DNA of 64,000 nucleotides from Streptomyces flaveolus. Its GTDB lineage: Bacteria; Actinomycetota; Actinomycetes; Streptomycetales; Streptomycetaceae. How positions within the stretch are numbered: position 1 is the stretch's first letter; the number at the start of each line of letters is the position of its first letter. The DNA is taken from assembly GCF_000716535.1 (NCBI RefSeq), contig NZ_JNWV01000017.1, forward strand, positions 1 through 64,000, in the 5' to 3' direction. Positions 1 through 8,502 of this stretch are shown in pieces. The translations under genes were made by a program, and so were the position numbers. A model generated the notes under the pieces. The model had not been told where the DNA came from and searched no databases. It saw nothing but the letters and a program-made list of their open reading frames with translations.

Positions 1-82
1 CGCCAACCTCGGCGGGCACACCGGCACCCCGTGGTTCGAGCTGGAGGACGGGTGCCGGTTCTTCGACCGCCACCTGAAGTGA
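1..82 (+). CDS. 3' end of an unidentified protein (partial)
   Basis: Only the last 26 codons are inside the window; they read in the frame that ends with TGA at 80-82 and finish ...ELEDGCRFFDRHLK. A short aromatic-rich tail ending in FFDRHLK is common at the C-terminus of alpha/beta-hydrolase-type esterases, but 26 residues are too few to assign a family. The upstream part lies outside the window. Confidence 0.5.
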   Translation, partial: ANLGGHTGTPWFELEDGCRFFDRHLK

Positions 83-545
83 GGCCGGGCCGTCCGGCGA
101 TCGGCAGACGGTAGGCGGTGCCGCCGGCCAGGATGCCGTCATCGAGGACGGGTCCCGTCCCTCCTCGGTGGCGGCGACGGTGGCGGTGGCGGCGGCCGGC
201 AGAGGTACGACCGCCCCGATCGCGGCGGCACCGGCCATCGGCGGTACCGGCCGGTCGGGGCGGCGCTCGGCCACAGCGCCGCCATCAGCCCGGACCATGC
301 AAGTCTCTTCAGCAAGGCGGGCGTTGCACGGTGGCCGGGGAGGCAGCGGTGAGCAGGCCGGCACAGCGGGCGTCGTAGACGTTTGGCGCTCGAGCCGACA
401 GGGGCGACCTTGGGTTTACCCGGAGTAACGTTCGGTGTGATGATCACGTTGGTGGGAGCGGTCCGTCGTCCGGCATACGGGCGCCTCCTCCCACCCGGGT
501 CGTTCGTATGACTGCCGCCACGATTCACAGAAACCACACGTCCTA
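83..545. other. gene-free interval
   Basis: No reading frame here has a plausible protein; the ORFs on both strands are low-complexity Arg/Pro/Ala products of GC-rich DNA. No convincing promoter, repeat or RNA is seen. Confidence 0.4.
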
Positions 546-1805
546 TTGATCCCCACGAAAGTCCGGTCCGCCGGACCCCGGCATGCCCGTACGGTGACCT
601 ACGGTCGGGTCCGCGGTGTCTATCTGCCGCGCCTCACGGATGCCCTCGCCTCGTCCATGGCCGTCTACGGCATTCCCTTGCTGGTGCTGGGCACGACCAA
701 CTCGTCGTCGCTCACCGGGATCGCCTTCCTCATGGCGTGGGCGCCGAGGCTGTGCACGTTCGCCCTGGCCGGCCTGGCCGTCGACCGTTTCGGGCCCGCA
801 CGGGTCTTCCGGCTGTCCGCCACGGCGCGGGCTCTCGTCGTCACGCTCGCCGTGCCCGCCCTGGCGGCGGCGGACGCCGGAACCGCCCCGGGCCTGGTGA
901 TGCTCCTGGCGGCGTGCGCGGGATGCCTGACCCAGTTCAGCTACGTCGCGGCCGAGAGCGTCGGCGCGGTCGTCGGCCGGGACGCCGGCGACGGAGCGCA
1001 CCGCGTCCAGTCCGTCCTGCTGGGCATCGACCAGGCGGCGGCCCTGGCCGGCCCCGCGGCAGGCAGCGTCCTCCTCCAGTGGGGCGGCTCCGGCGGCATG
1101 CTCACGGCGATCGGTGGCTTGTCGGTGATGTCGGCCGTTGTCACCCCGCGCATGCACCAGCCGGCCGCGCCGGTACCGGAAGCGACGGGGCCGGCCGTCC
1201 GAGGATGGCGCACCGGCTGGTCGACCCTGCGCGCGCTGCCCGCGCTCGCCTGGCTGGTCGCGGGACTGGCGTTGTCCAACCTGGCGCTCGCGTTGTTGGA
1301 GGCGGCGACCCCGGTGATCGTGGTGCAGCAGCTCGGCCGGCCCAGCGCCTCGGTCGGCGTGGTGTGGTCCTGCGCCGCCGCGGCCTCGCTGCTGGCGGTC
1401 GCCGCCAGCCGCGTCGCGATCGACCGCTGGGGACTGCCGGGGGTGGGCCGCTGCGCCGCTCTCGTGACCGTCGCGCCGTGCTTCCTCATCGCGCACACGG
1501 GTTCCTACCTGGCGTACCTGGGCCTTGTCGCCGTCTTCATGGCAGGCGACAGCGTGCTGACCGTCGTACTGCGCACCCTGCGGTCCCATCTCATCCCCGC
1601 CGAGGTGTTCGGCAGCACGTTGTCCGTCACGGTGCTGATCCTGCTCATGCCCTACCCCGTCGCGGGCCTCCTCATGGCGATCATCAGCCCCGCCGCCCTG
1701 CACACGACGATCACCGTCTGCGCTGTCCTCCAATGCCTCGGTCTGGCCTGCGCCTTCACCCGCGGCACCCGTCCCCGGGCGCGCCACGCCAGGCATCGGA
1801 AATGA
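546..1805 (+). CDS. MFS transporter
   Basis: A 419-residue integral membrane protein with about 12 hydrophobic segments, the usual length and build of a major facilitator superfamily exporter. After the first helix pair the loop has VDRFGPARVFR, matching the MFS motif A position (D-R-x-G), and a second related loop reads AIDRWGLPGVGR at about residue 290, so both halves of the fold are present. The first possible start is TTG at 546; GTG at 594 (protein then starting VTYGRVRG) is in frame and equally plausible because neither has a strong ribosome-binding site. No neighbour suggests a substrate; it stands alone. Confidence 0.75.
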   Translation: MIPTKVRSAGPRHARTVTYGRVRGVYLPRLTDALASSMAVYGIPLLVLGTTNSSSLTGIAFLMAWAPRLCTFALAGLAVDRFGPARVFRLSATARALVVTLAVPALAAADAGTAPGLVMLLAACAGCLTQFSYVAAESVGAVVGRDAGDGAHRVQSVLLGIDQAAALAGPAAGSVLLQWGGSGGMLTAIGGLSVMSAVVTPRMHQPAAPVPEATGPAVRGWRTGWSTLRALPALAWLVAGLALSNLALALLEAATPVIVVQQLGRPSASVGVVWSCAAAASLLAVAASRVAIDRWGLPGVGRCAALVTVAPCFLIAHTGSYLAYLGLVAVFMAGDSVLTVVLRTLRSHLIPAEVFGSTLSVTVLILLMPYPVAGLLMAIISPAALHTTITVCAVLQCLGLACAFTRGTRPRARHARHRK

Positions 1806-2216
1806 GGTCGGCCTGTCCCCTTGCCCGTGGGGGCAGGGGCCGAGCGGGGACGTGCCCGGCGTCGGCCTGGCCCGGGTCGCGCTGCGGGCCGCGACCGAAC
1901 GGGCCCTGAGGAACGGCGGCTTGCTGCACGGCGACGGCCGAGCGGCCCCGTCCGACCGCGTCGGGGCTCGGTGACGGACGCCAGCCGACGGACCTGGGTG
2001 CAGCGACCGGCGTGTCGGTGACCGGGCGGGCCTGGGAACTCCCCGCCGCCGACGCCTCGTTGCGCGAGTGCTGGGCGGCCATCGCCCGGAGCCGGTGACG
2101 AGGAGGTGATCGCCACCGCCGACGTCCTGCTCCCCCCCGGCTCCTCGCTGCCCTGGCTACGAGGCCGAGGCGGGCCGGCCCGCGTGCCCGGAGTCGTCGG
2201 CCTGGGCGGCGGAGAC
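1806..2216. other. gene-free interval
   Basis: No intact gene. A short plus-strand stretch around 1852-1900 reads VGLARVALRAA, faintly like the N-terminus of DciA/DUF721 proteins, but it is followed by a stop and nothing else of that family, so I treat it as chance or a very old remnant. Confidence 0.35.
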
Positions 2217-2751
2217 ACCTGGTGACGCGTCCGGCGCGGTCGTGCATGTCGCGCTCGGCCTCGACCCGGGCGACGATGCGCCCGCCGAAGCCCCGGCGGT
2301 CCTCGTCCTCGAACCCGTAGACGCCGAGGAAGGTACGCAGGAGGACCGGCTGATGGTCGAGGGGGCGGACGGTGTCGGCGTCGAGCAGCCACAACCAGGG
2401 GGCGTAGGCGAGGACACGTGCGCGGGGGCCGGGGGCGGCCTGGTCGGAGAAGTCGTTGTGGCACACCGTCTCCTCGCCACCCTCGACCGGCATGCCGGCG
2501 GTCGCGTCGTGCAGCCGGCGCAACAGCCGTGCGGCAGCGGTGATCTGGGCGGCCGACCAGTCACGGGGCCGGAAGGCGGTGAAGACTTCACCATGCTGGA
2601 AGCTGAGGATCTCGCGGCCCTTGACATCGATTCCGAGGAGCCTCGGCGCGACGTCCGAGCCAACGTCCTCCAGGTGTCTGAGCAGCCGGTGCACGTGAGT
2701 GAGGTCCGAGCGGCCGCCACACCGTGTCCCCGACCTCCGGCCCCCGGTCAA
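2217..2751 (-). pseudogene. aminoglycoside phosphotransferase-like pseudogene (APH/ChoK fold)
   Basis: The minus-strand frame shows a recognisable small-molecule kinase: an N-lobe remnant (GRRSGTRCGG, HRLLRHLEDVG, PRLLGIDVKGREILSF), a helix LLRRLHDAT, and the start of the catalytic region VCHNDFS. In this family the catalytic H-x-D is followed by about 20 residues containing an essential Asn and then a metal-binding Asp; here HNDF runs straight into SDQAAPGPRA, so the catalytic loop is deleted in frame. After about residue 178 (GRVTR) similarity is lost and the frame runs on into GC-rich noise without the normal C-terminus. Almost certainly non-functional; bounds are approximate. Confidence 0.6.
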
Positions 2752-2801
2752 CGGAACCGGGTCGTCGTCCGGCGGGGTCGGTGGTGTGGCGCTCCCGGCG
2801 T

Positions 2802-3296
2802 CTACTCGGCGATCCCGCCGACCGCGTCGTTCTTCCCCCGCGGGTCGGACCCGTGGGCTGCCGGGGGCACGGAGTAGGTGACCGTCGCCGTGGCGGCCAG
2901 GGTGTCGGCGCTGTCGCGGAGTTCGGCGAGGACGACACAGAGGCTCCTGCCGAACTTGGCCATCTTCGCGTGCGTGCGGAGCAGGCCGGGGCGGGGACGG
3001 CTGAGGTAGCTGATCTGGAGGGAGCTGGTCAGGGCCATGGGGGTGGGGCGGCCCAGGCGGGCGTTGACGAGGAGGAAGGCCGCCAGGTCCACGAGGGCGG
3101 CCTGTTCGGGGCCGGAGATGGTGCCGCCGGGGCGGGTGCGCAGGCGGGTGCCGTCGGCCTCCATGGTGAGGTGGGTCGTAGTGGCCTCGGTGACGTGGCA
3201 GGCGGCGTAGTCCTTGAAGTCCCGCGCGACCATCTCGTTGAGCGCGGCCGGGGTCATCGGGGCGTCGTCAACCAGGGTGGCCGACTCGGTGGGCAT
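2802..3296 (-). CDS. PaaI-like hotdog-fold thioesterase
   Basis: A 164-residue protein of PaaI/YiiD-type hotdog thioesterase size. The core helix region reads SGPEQAALVDLAAFLLVNARLG, followed by the strand segments typical of the hotdog (TSSLQISYLSRPRPG, GRSLCVVLAELRD, AATATVTYSV). The start chosen is ATG at 3296, 11 bases after a GAAGGGA ribosome-binding site; longer upstream readings overlap the preceding gene. It lies 25 bases downstream of the aminotransferase on the same strand and is probably co-transcribed with it. Such enzymes hydrolyse acyl-CoA or acyl-ACP thioesters; the actual substrate is not evident, although an acyl-ACP cluster lies just beyond the divergent promoter region. Confidence 0.75.
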   Translation of the reverse strand: MPTESATLVDDAPMTPAALNEMVARDFKDYAACHVTEATTTHLTMEADGTRLRTRPGGTISGPEQAALVDLAAFLLVNARLGRPTPMALTSSLQISYLSRPRPGLLRTHAKMAKFGRSLCVVLAELRDSADTLAATATVTYSVPPAAHGSDPRGKNDAVGGIAE

Positions 3297-3321
3297 GGGG
3301 ATCCCTTCTGGGACGCGTGGG

Positions 3322-4509
3322 TTACGCGAAGGTCTTGGCCAGACGGCGCAGGCCCTCGGTGATCTCCTCGGGGGAGTGGGTGGTGAAGGACAGGCGCAGG
3401 GCGGCCGGGTCGGGGGTGCCGGCGAAGAACGGGGCCCCGGGGACGTAGGCCACCTCGTGGCTGATGGCGACGCGGAGGAGCTGGGTGGCGTCGTGCCCCT
3501 CGGGCAGGCTGACCCAGACGAACATGCCACCGGCCGGGCGGTTCCAGCGGCTGCCGAAGGGCAGCGCGGTGGGCAGGCCGCCCAGGAGGGCGTCGCGGCG
3601 TTCCCGGTAGGCGTCGCGGATGGTCCGGACGTGGGCGTCCAGGTCGCTGTCGCGCAGGTAGCGGGCGGCCACGGCCTGGTCGACGGTGGAGGTGTGGAGG
3701 TCGGCGGCCTGCTTGGCGATGACGCAGGACCGGCGGATGGCCGCGGGAGCGCGGAGGTAGCCGAGGCGCAGGCCCGGGGCCATGATCTTGGAGAAGGAAC
3801 CGAGCAGGATGGTGCGGTCGGACGCGGCGGGGGACGCGGCGATCCAGGGCACCTGCTCGCCGTCGTAGCGGAGTTCGCCGTACGGGTCGTCCTCGACGAT
3901 CCAGAAGCCGTGCCGGGCGGCGGCCTCGGCGACGGCGGCGCGCCGCGCGGCCGGGAGTGTGCGGCCGGTGGGGTTCTGGAAGGTGGGGACCAGGTAGAGC
4001 AGCTTGGCCGGTTCGCGCGCGGCGATCTCGTCCAGCGCCTCGGGGATGATGCCGTCGTCGTCGGTGGGGACGGGGACGACGCGGGCGCCGGCGAAGCCGA
4101 AGGTCTGGAGTGCGGCCAGGTAGCAGGGGTCCTCGACGAGCACGACGTCGCCCGGTTCCAGGACGGCCGTGGTGATGAGGGTGAGGGCCTGCTGCGAGCC
4201 GGTCGTGATGATCAGGTCGTCGGCGTCGGTCGGCAGTGCGCGTGCCGTGAGGCGCTGCGCGATGGCTTCCCGCAGGTCGGCGTCGCCCTCGGTGGTGGAG
4301 TACTGGAGGGCTCGGCGCGGATCGTCGGCCAGTACGCGGTCGAAGGCGGCCCGGAGGCCGTCGACGTCGAACAGTTCGGGAGCCGGAAGTCCCCCCGCGA
4401 AGGAGATCACTTCGGGGCGTGCAGTGAGCGACAAGATGTCCCGCACCGGCGAGGAAACGACGTTGGCCAGGCGGGATGCGACTGCGGGCGGGGGGACGGG
4501 AGGCTTCAT
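3322..4509 (-). CDS. PLP-dependent aminotransferase, class I/II (LysN/MocR-type)
   Basis: A 395-residue fold-type I aminotransferase. It has the N-terminal substrate loop VISFAGGLPAPELFD, the cofactor-binding TTGSQQAL, the NPTGR Asn, EDDPYGELRYD, the Schiff-base lysine in LGSFSKIMAPGLRLGY and the carboxylate-binding Arg in ALRLSFT. This is the pattern of the 2-aminoadipate/valine-pyruvate type transaminases and of the catalytic half of MocR regulators, but no GntR DNA-binding domain is attached, so it is an enzyme. The thioesterase gene follows after 25 bases. The gene is divergent from the diiron/radical SAM operon that starts at 5059, sharing a 549-base intergenic region, so a link to that pathway is possible but unproven. 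Confidence 0.85.
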   Translation of the reverse strand: MKPPVPPPAVASRLANVVSSPVRDILSLTARPEVISFAGGLPAPELFDVDGLRAAFDRVLADDPRRALQYSTTEGDADLREAIAQRLTARALPTDADDLIITTGSQQALTLITTAVLEPGDVVLVEDPCYLAALQTFGFAGARVVPVPTDDDGIIPEALDEIAAREPAKLLYLVPTFQNPTGRTLPAARRAAVAEAAARHGFWIVEDDPYGELRYDGEQVPWIAASPAASDRTILLGSFSKIMAPGLRLGYLRAPAAIRRSCVIAKQAADLHTSTVDQAVAARYLRDSDLDAHVRTIRDAYRERRDALLGGLPTALPFGSRWNRPAGGMFVWVSLPEGHDATQLLRVAISHEVAYVPGAPFFAGTPDPAALRLSFTTHSPEEITEGLRRLAKTFA

Positions 4510-5058
4510 GCGGCAAGCATATAGAGATCCAGGTGGCTGTCCAGGCCATGGATGAGGCGGCAGTCATTGTGCGAGAACAGCCGGCTCCGCCCGCTCCGGT
4601 CGTTCTCCGGCTCACTATTCGAGACTTCGATGCCGTGTCGGGGGATTGTGCGCGGGAGCGTTTGACTTGATTTCGGCGATGGAGTCCGAACACACGCGTC
4701 GGTCGCGGGCGGTGGACAGTCGCCGCAGGTGGACGATGGTGGACGGATCCGTTCCGTGCGGGCGGGGAGGGGTCGTCCTTTGTGCCGGGGGAATGGGAGA
4801 AGGTGCGATCCCGACACCTTTCGACGGCACGTCGGCCACGTTGGCCGAGAGCTTTCCATTGATTGGCCGACTCGGATGTGTCTATCGTCGGCCCAACCTG
4901 CCGAAACCACGGTATTGATCGGCGGCACGGACAGTCGAAAACGGAAACGGGGGTTCCGTTAGGGCCGTGCACAATCCCCGTCCGTATTTATCTCCACCGA
5001 GTTGGGCGCCTCTGGCATGCCCCGGACCCGGTGAGACGAGTGAGGGGCAGAAACACGC
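4510..5058. promoter_or_regulatory. divergent intergenic region with inverted repeat at 4940-4960
   Basis: This region separates the minus-strand aminotransferase operon from the plus-strand diiron/radical SAM operon and must hold both promoters. A 7-bp perfect inverted repeat AACGGAA (4940-4946) / TTCCGTT (4954-4960) with a 7-base spacer lies about 100 bases before the diiron gene and could be an operator. It is noticeably less GC-rich than its surroundings. A GAGGGG ribosome-binding site sits just before the ATG at 5059. No promoter boxes can be named with confidence. Confidence 0.35.
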
Positions 5059-5778
5059 ATGTCATTCACCATTCCGAGCGACGAGGTCGTCGTAGTTCGA
5101 ACTCCTGACGAATTCCTCGCGATGCCCGAGGACTACCGGGAGATCGCGATCCGGGGAATGATCGTCAACACCGAGGGGGAGCTCTCGGGCGGCGACGACT
5201 ACATACAGGTCTTCCTGCCGCTGGCACCGAACGCCGAGGAGCGGCAGGTCTGCGCGGAACGAGCGGTCGAGGAGTACGACCACTACAAGATCGGCAAGCG
5301 CATCCTCGCCGACATCGGCATCGACACCGCCTACATGGAGAAGCAGACGCTCGCCGAGCGGAAACTCTTCGCGGGCCACGAGTTCCACGAGTGCACCACC
5401 TGGGCCGAGCGCGGCATCTTCTCCTACATCGGTGAGGAGACGGCGATGGTGATGATCTCCGAGTTCGCGCAGAGCAGTTACAAGCCGTGGGCCGAGGCCG
5501 TCCGCACCATCATCCTCGACGAGAAGGTCCACATCGCGCACGGGGCCCGGGTCTGCCGCAATCTCGCGGCGACGGACGAGGGCCGCGAGGAGTTGCAGCG
5601 GGCGCTGGACCGGCTGTGGCCCGGCTTCGAGCGCATCTTCGGCAGCTCGCGGTCCGAGCGCTCCCGCATGGCCGTCCGCTACGGGCTGCGGCAGACGACG
5701 AACGGGCAGGCGCGGGACGCCTGGCGGGAAAAGGTGACACCCCGCATCAAGAACCTGGGGCTGAAGGTTCCCGAGTAG
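5059..5778 (+). CDS. PaaA/PaaC-like ferritin-fold diiron protein
   Basis: A 239-residue helical protein with the ligand spacing of carboxylate-bridged diiron enzymes: E72-x2-H75 (EEYDHYK) and E155-x2-H158 (DEKVHIAHG), with further candidate Glu ligands in HEFHECTTWAE (about 108-117) and IGEETAM (126-127). The arrangement and length resemble the phenylacetyl-CoA epoxidase subunits PaaA/PaaC, which use O2 on CoA thioesters; storage ferritins lack this length and layout. ATG at 5059 has GAGGGG 8-13 bases upstream. It is the first gene of a run that continues with a radical SAM enzyme and an ACP, so an oxidative step on an acyl-ACP or acyl-CoA is a reasonable inference. The partner reductase seen in Paa systems is absent. 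Confidence 0.7.
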   Translation: MSFTIPSDEVVVVRTPDEFLAMPEDYREIAIRGMIVNTEGELSGGDDYIQVFLPLAPNAEERQVCAERAVEEYDHYKIGKRILADIGIDTAYMEKQTLAERKLFAGHEFHECTTWAERGIFSYIGEETAMVMISEFAQSSYKPWAEAVRTIILDEKVHIAHGARVCRNLAATDEGREELQRALDRLWPGFERIFGSSRSERSRMAVRYGLRQTTNGQARDAWREKVTPRIKNLGLKVPE

Positions 5779-5860
5779 GGCGGGACGCGCCCGGAGTGCC
5801 GCGTACCGGGCGAACACCACAGCGCGTTCCGACGATCCCGAGGACGAGGAGCACCTCCCC

Positions 5861-6973
5861 ATGGCAACACCTGTCACGATCGGCAAGCGCCCCCTCACCC
5901 GCAGGGAGGCCAAGGAGCGCACGGCCGCCCTGCTGGCGGAGCGGCCGGACCTGGCCGACCGGCTGCACGGCCTGCGCCGGCTCGGCCGTACCGTCCGCTC
6001 GTGCGAGGTCCACCTGACCAACACGTGCAACATCCGCTGCAAGGGCTGCTGGTACTTCGAGGGCGGCTTCGACACGGCGGTCAAGGAACTGTCCGACGTC
6101 GACAAGATCAAGGCGTTCGCCCGGAAGCTGCGTGACGACGGCGTCAACCAGGCGACGCTGATCGGCGGTGAACCCACGCTGGTCCTGCGCCGGGTGGAAG
6201 CGTTCGTCGAGGAGCTTCCCTACATCACCATCTCCACCAACGGGCTGCGGCCGATGCCCATGCAGGGCTTCGAGCACATCGCGGTCGCCGTCAGCATCTT
6301 CGGCGGCGGGCCGCTGGACGACGACCTGCGCGCCATCCGCGTCAACGGGTCGAAGTTCACCGGCCTGTTCGACACCGCGCTGTCCCACTACCGCGACGAC
6401 CCCCGGGTGCTGTTCATCTTCGCGCTCTCCGAGGCCGGCCTGCCCCACCTGGAGCCGACGGTCCGGAAGATCGCGGACAACGGCAACATCGTCACGTTCA
6501 ACTTCTACAGCGAGCACGGCTCCGACCATCCGATCCAGATCGACAACGAGCGCCGGGTCCTGGAAGAGGCGTTGCGGGTCAAGGAGTTGTACCCGCAGAC
6601 GGTGGTGAGCCACCCGTACTTCATCCGCACCCTCATCACCGGCACCTCCCACTGGGGCGCCCGTTTCGGCTACGACGTCTGTCCGAGCCTGAGCGTGGAC
6701 CACCCGGACCACGAGGAGCGCGTCGCCAACGGCAATCCGGTGATCCCCGGCTTCGCGGCCTGGGGCGCCGACTACGAGTCGCTGCAGTTCTGCTGCACCT
6801 CCGGCGACTGCGGCGGCTGCCGGGACAGCCAGGCCGTCTACAGCTGGCTGGTGGTCAGCGCCAACCGGTTCCTGGACAGCGCGGAGCGGCTGGAGGAGTG
6901 GCTGGACATCACGGAGAGCTACTGGCGGCAGTGGCACTGGTCGCCGTACCACGCCGCCAAGACGGCGGCGTGA
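5861..6973 (+). CDS. radical SAM enzyme
   Basis: A 370-residue radical S-adenosylmethionine protein. The [4Fe-4S] motif is C56-x3-C60-x2-C63 (CNIRCKGC), followed by the SAM-binding GGEPT at about 102-106 and ISTNG at about 122. Near the C-terminus a cysteine-rich stretch CCTSGDCGGCRDS (about 303-315) could bind an auxiliary cluster, though it is not a standard SPASM motif. GAGGAGC precedes the ATG at 5861. It starts 82 bases after the diiron gene and 58 bases before the ACP, on the same strand. Pathway context suggests a substrate carried on ACP or made from a fatty acyl chain, but the reaction cannot be deduced. Confidence 0.85.
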   Translation: MATPVTIGKRPLTRREAKERTAALLAERPDLADRLHGLRRLGRTVRSCEVHLTNTCNIRCKGCWYFEGGFDTAVKELSDVDKIKAFARKLRDDGVNQATLIGGEPTLVLRRVEAFVEELPYITISTNGLRPMPMQGFEHIAVAVSIFGGGPLDDDLRAIRVNGSKFTGLFDTALSHYRDDPRVLFIFALSEAGLPHLEPTVRKIADNGNIVTFNFYSEHGSDHPIQIDNERRVLEEALRVKELYPQTVVSHPYFIRTLITGTSHWGARFGYDVCPSLSVDHPDHEERVANGNPVIPGFAAWGADYESLQFCCTSGDCGGCRDSQAVYSWLVVSANRFLDSAERLEEWLDITESYWRQWHWSPYHAAKTAA

Positions 6974-7031
6974 CCCGCGGAGCGACGGCTCACAACCCCA
7001 CGACCTCCCGCACGAGAAGGGCACATCACCC

Positions 7032-7277
7032 ATGCTTGACCACGCCGCGATCGAGAAGTTCGTCCACGACGCCCTGGTGGAACTCGGCGTCGACGAGGCG
7101 GACATCTTCCCGGACGCCGCACTCGACGACCTGGAGATCGACTCCCTCGACATGGTCGAACTCGCGCAGACGATCAAGAAGGACCTGAACGTCCCGGTGA
7201 AACCGAAGGACTTCGACGGCCTCGACACCGTCGGTCAGATCCTCAAGCTCTGCTACGAGAAGGCCGGACTTGAGTGA
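7032..7277 (+). CDS. acyl carrier protein
   Basis: An 81-residue acidic type II acyl carrier protein. The phosphopantetheine attachment site is S38 in EIDSLDMVEL. Its length and helix pattern are those of stand-alone fatty-acid or polyketide ACPs. The stop codon overlaps the TTG start of the ketosynthase gene by 8 bases, showing translational coupling. The gene being embedded between a radical SAM gene and ketosynthases marks it as the dedicated carrier of this pathway rather than the housekeeping ACP, which in Streptomyces sits with fabD-fabH-fabF. Confidence 0.9.
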   Translation: MLDHAAIEKFVHDALVELGVDEADIFPDAALDDLEIDSLDMVELAQTIKKDLNVPVKPKDFDGLDTVGQILKLCYEKAGLE

Positions 7278-8484
7278 CGCCGCGACCGGGGCGGTGGTGA
7301 CGGGCTTCGGCGCGGTCACCCCCCTCGGTGTCGGCGCCGACGCGCTGCACGAGCGGGCCGTCGCCGGGGAGAGCGCACTGCACGACGGGCTCGGCTCCTG
7401 CGACGGCTTCCGCGCCTCCGACCACCTCTCCCGCCACCTCGTGCGCCGCTCCGACCGCTTCACACAGTTCACGCTGGTGGCGGCGGACGAGGCGCTGACC
7501 CGGGCCGGCTGGACCCCCGGGAAGACCCCGTACGACGCCGCGCGCGTCGCCTGTGTCATCGGCTGCGGGCTCGGCGGCACGGCCAGCTTCGAGGCGCAGG
7601 GCCCGGTCTTCGCGCAGCAGGGTGCCGAGTACGTGTCGGCGCTGATGGTGCCGCAGATGATGGCCAACGCCGCCGCGTCGCACCTGTCGATGCGGTACGG
7701 CTTCAAGGGCGAGTCGCTCTGCGTGGCCTCCGCCTGCAGCAGCGGTGCGCAGGCCATCGGCGCGGGGCTGCGGCTGCTGGCGGCGGGAGCGGCGGACGCC
7801 GTCGTGGTGGGCGGTGCGGAGGCGTCGACGTCGGAACTCGTCAGCGCCGCCTTCCGCAACGCCGGGGCGCTCTCCCCCACCGGCCGCTGCCTGCCGTTCG
7901 ACACGGACCGGGACGGCTTCGTCATCGGGGAGGGCGCGGGCGTCCTCGTCCTGGAGACGGCCCGCGGCGCCGCCCGGCGAGGGGCCGAGGCCCTCGGCGT
8001 CGTACGCGGCTACGGCGCCACCTCCGACGCCCACCACCTCACCGCCCCCGACCCCGGCGGCGGCCCGGCCGCCGAGGCCGTCACCCAGGCCCTGCGCCGG
8101 GCCGGGACGGCCCCCGGAGAGCTGGACTACCTCAACGCCCACGGCACCGGCACCCTCCTCAACGACCGCCTGGAGTGCGACGCCCTGCGCCTCGCCCTCG
8201 GCGGCGACACCCTGGCCCGCATCCCGATGTCGTCCAGCAAGGGCAGCCTCGGACACCTCTTCGGGGCGGCCGGCGCGGTGGAGGCCATCGCCACGTTGCA
8301 GGCGCTGCGCCACGGTGTCGCACCCCCGACCGCCGGTCTGCGGCAGCCGGACGAACGGCTCGGCGAGCTGGACCTGATCCGCACGGCACGCGAACTGCCC
8401 GGCGGCGACCGGCCGCGGGTGGGCCTGTCGACGTCGTTCGGTTTCGGCGGCCACAACGCGGCGCTCGTGCTCTCCACCCCCTGA
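7270..8484 (+). CDS. FabF-like beta-ketoacyl-ACP synthase (KAS II type)
   Basis: A 404-residue elongating ketosynthase with the full Cys-His-His triad: C156 in ASACSSGA, H291 in NAHGTGT and H329 in KGSLGHLFGAAG. The gating and C-terminal GFGGHNA loops are also present. It therefore should be catalytically competent, unlike chain-length-factor homologues, which lack the Cys. It starts with TTG at 7270 inside the end of the ACP gene. It would extend an acyl chain by decarboxylative condensation with malonyl-ACP. No malonyl transferase is in the window, so that activity would be borrowed from primary metabolism. Confidence 0.9.
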   Translation: MSDAATGAVVTGFGAVTPLGVGADALHERAVAGESALHDGLGSCDGFRASDHLSRHLVRRSDRFTQFTLVAADEALTRAGWTPGKTPYDAARVACVIGCGLGGTASFEAQGPVFAQQGAEYVSALMVPQMMANAAASHLSMRYGFKGESLCVASACSSGAQAIGAGLRLLAAGAADAVVVGGAEASTSELVSAAFRNAGALSPTGRCLPFDTDRDGFVIGEGAGVLVLETARGAARRGAEALGVVRGYGATSDAHHLTAPDPGGGPAAEAVTQALRRAGTAPGELDYLNAHGTGTLLNDRLECDALRLALGGDTLARIPMSSSKGSLGHLFGAAGAVEAIATLQALRHGVAPPTAGLRQPDERLGELDLIRTARELPGGDRPRVGLSTSFGFGGHNAALVLSTP

Positions 8485-8502
8485 CCCACGAAAGGCCACA
8501 GC

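Noticed and set aside
1837..1978. DciA/DUF721-like N-terminal segment (GVGLARVALRAA).
   Set aside because: Only about 15 residues match and a stop follows at once.
5059..5778. Storage ferritin or ribonucleotide reductase small subunit.
   Set aside because: Ligand spacing and the neighbouring sequences fit PaaA/PaaC-type thioester-oxidising proteins better; no ferroxidase-core ferritin layout.
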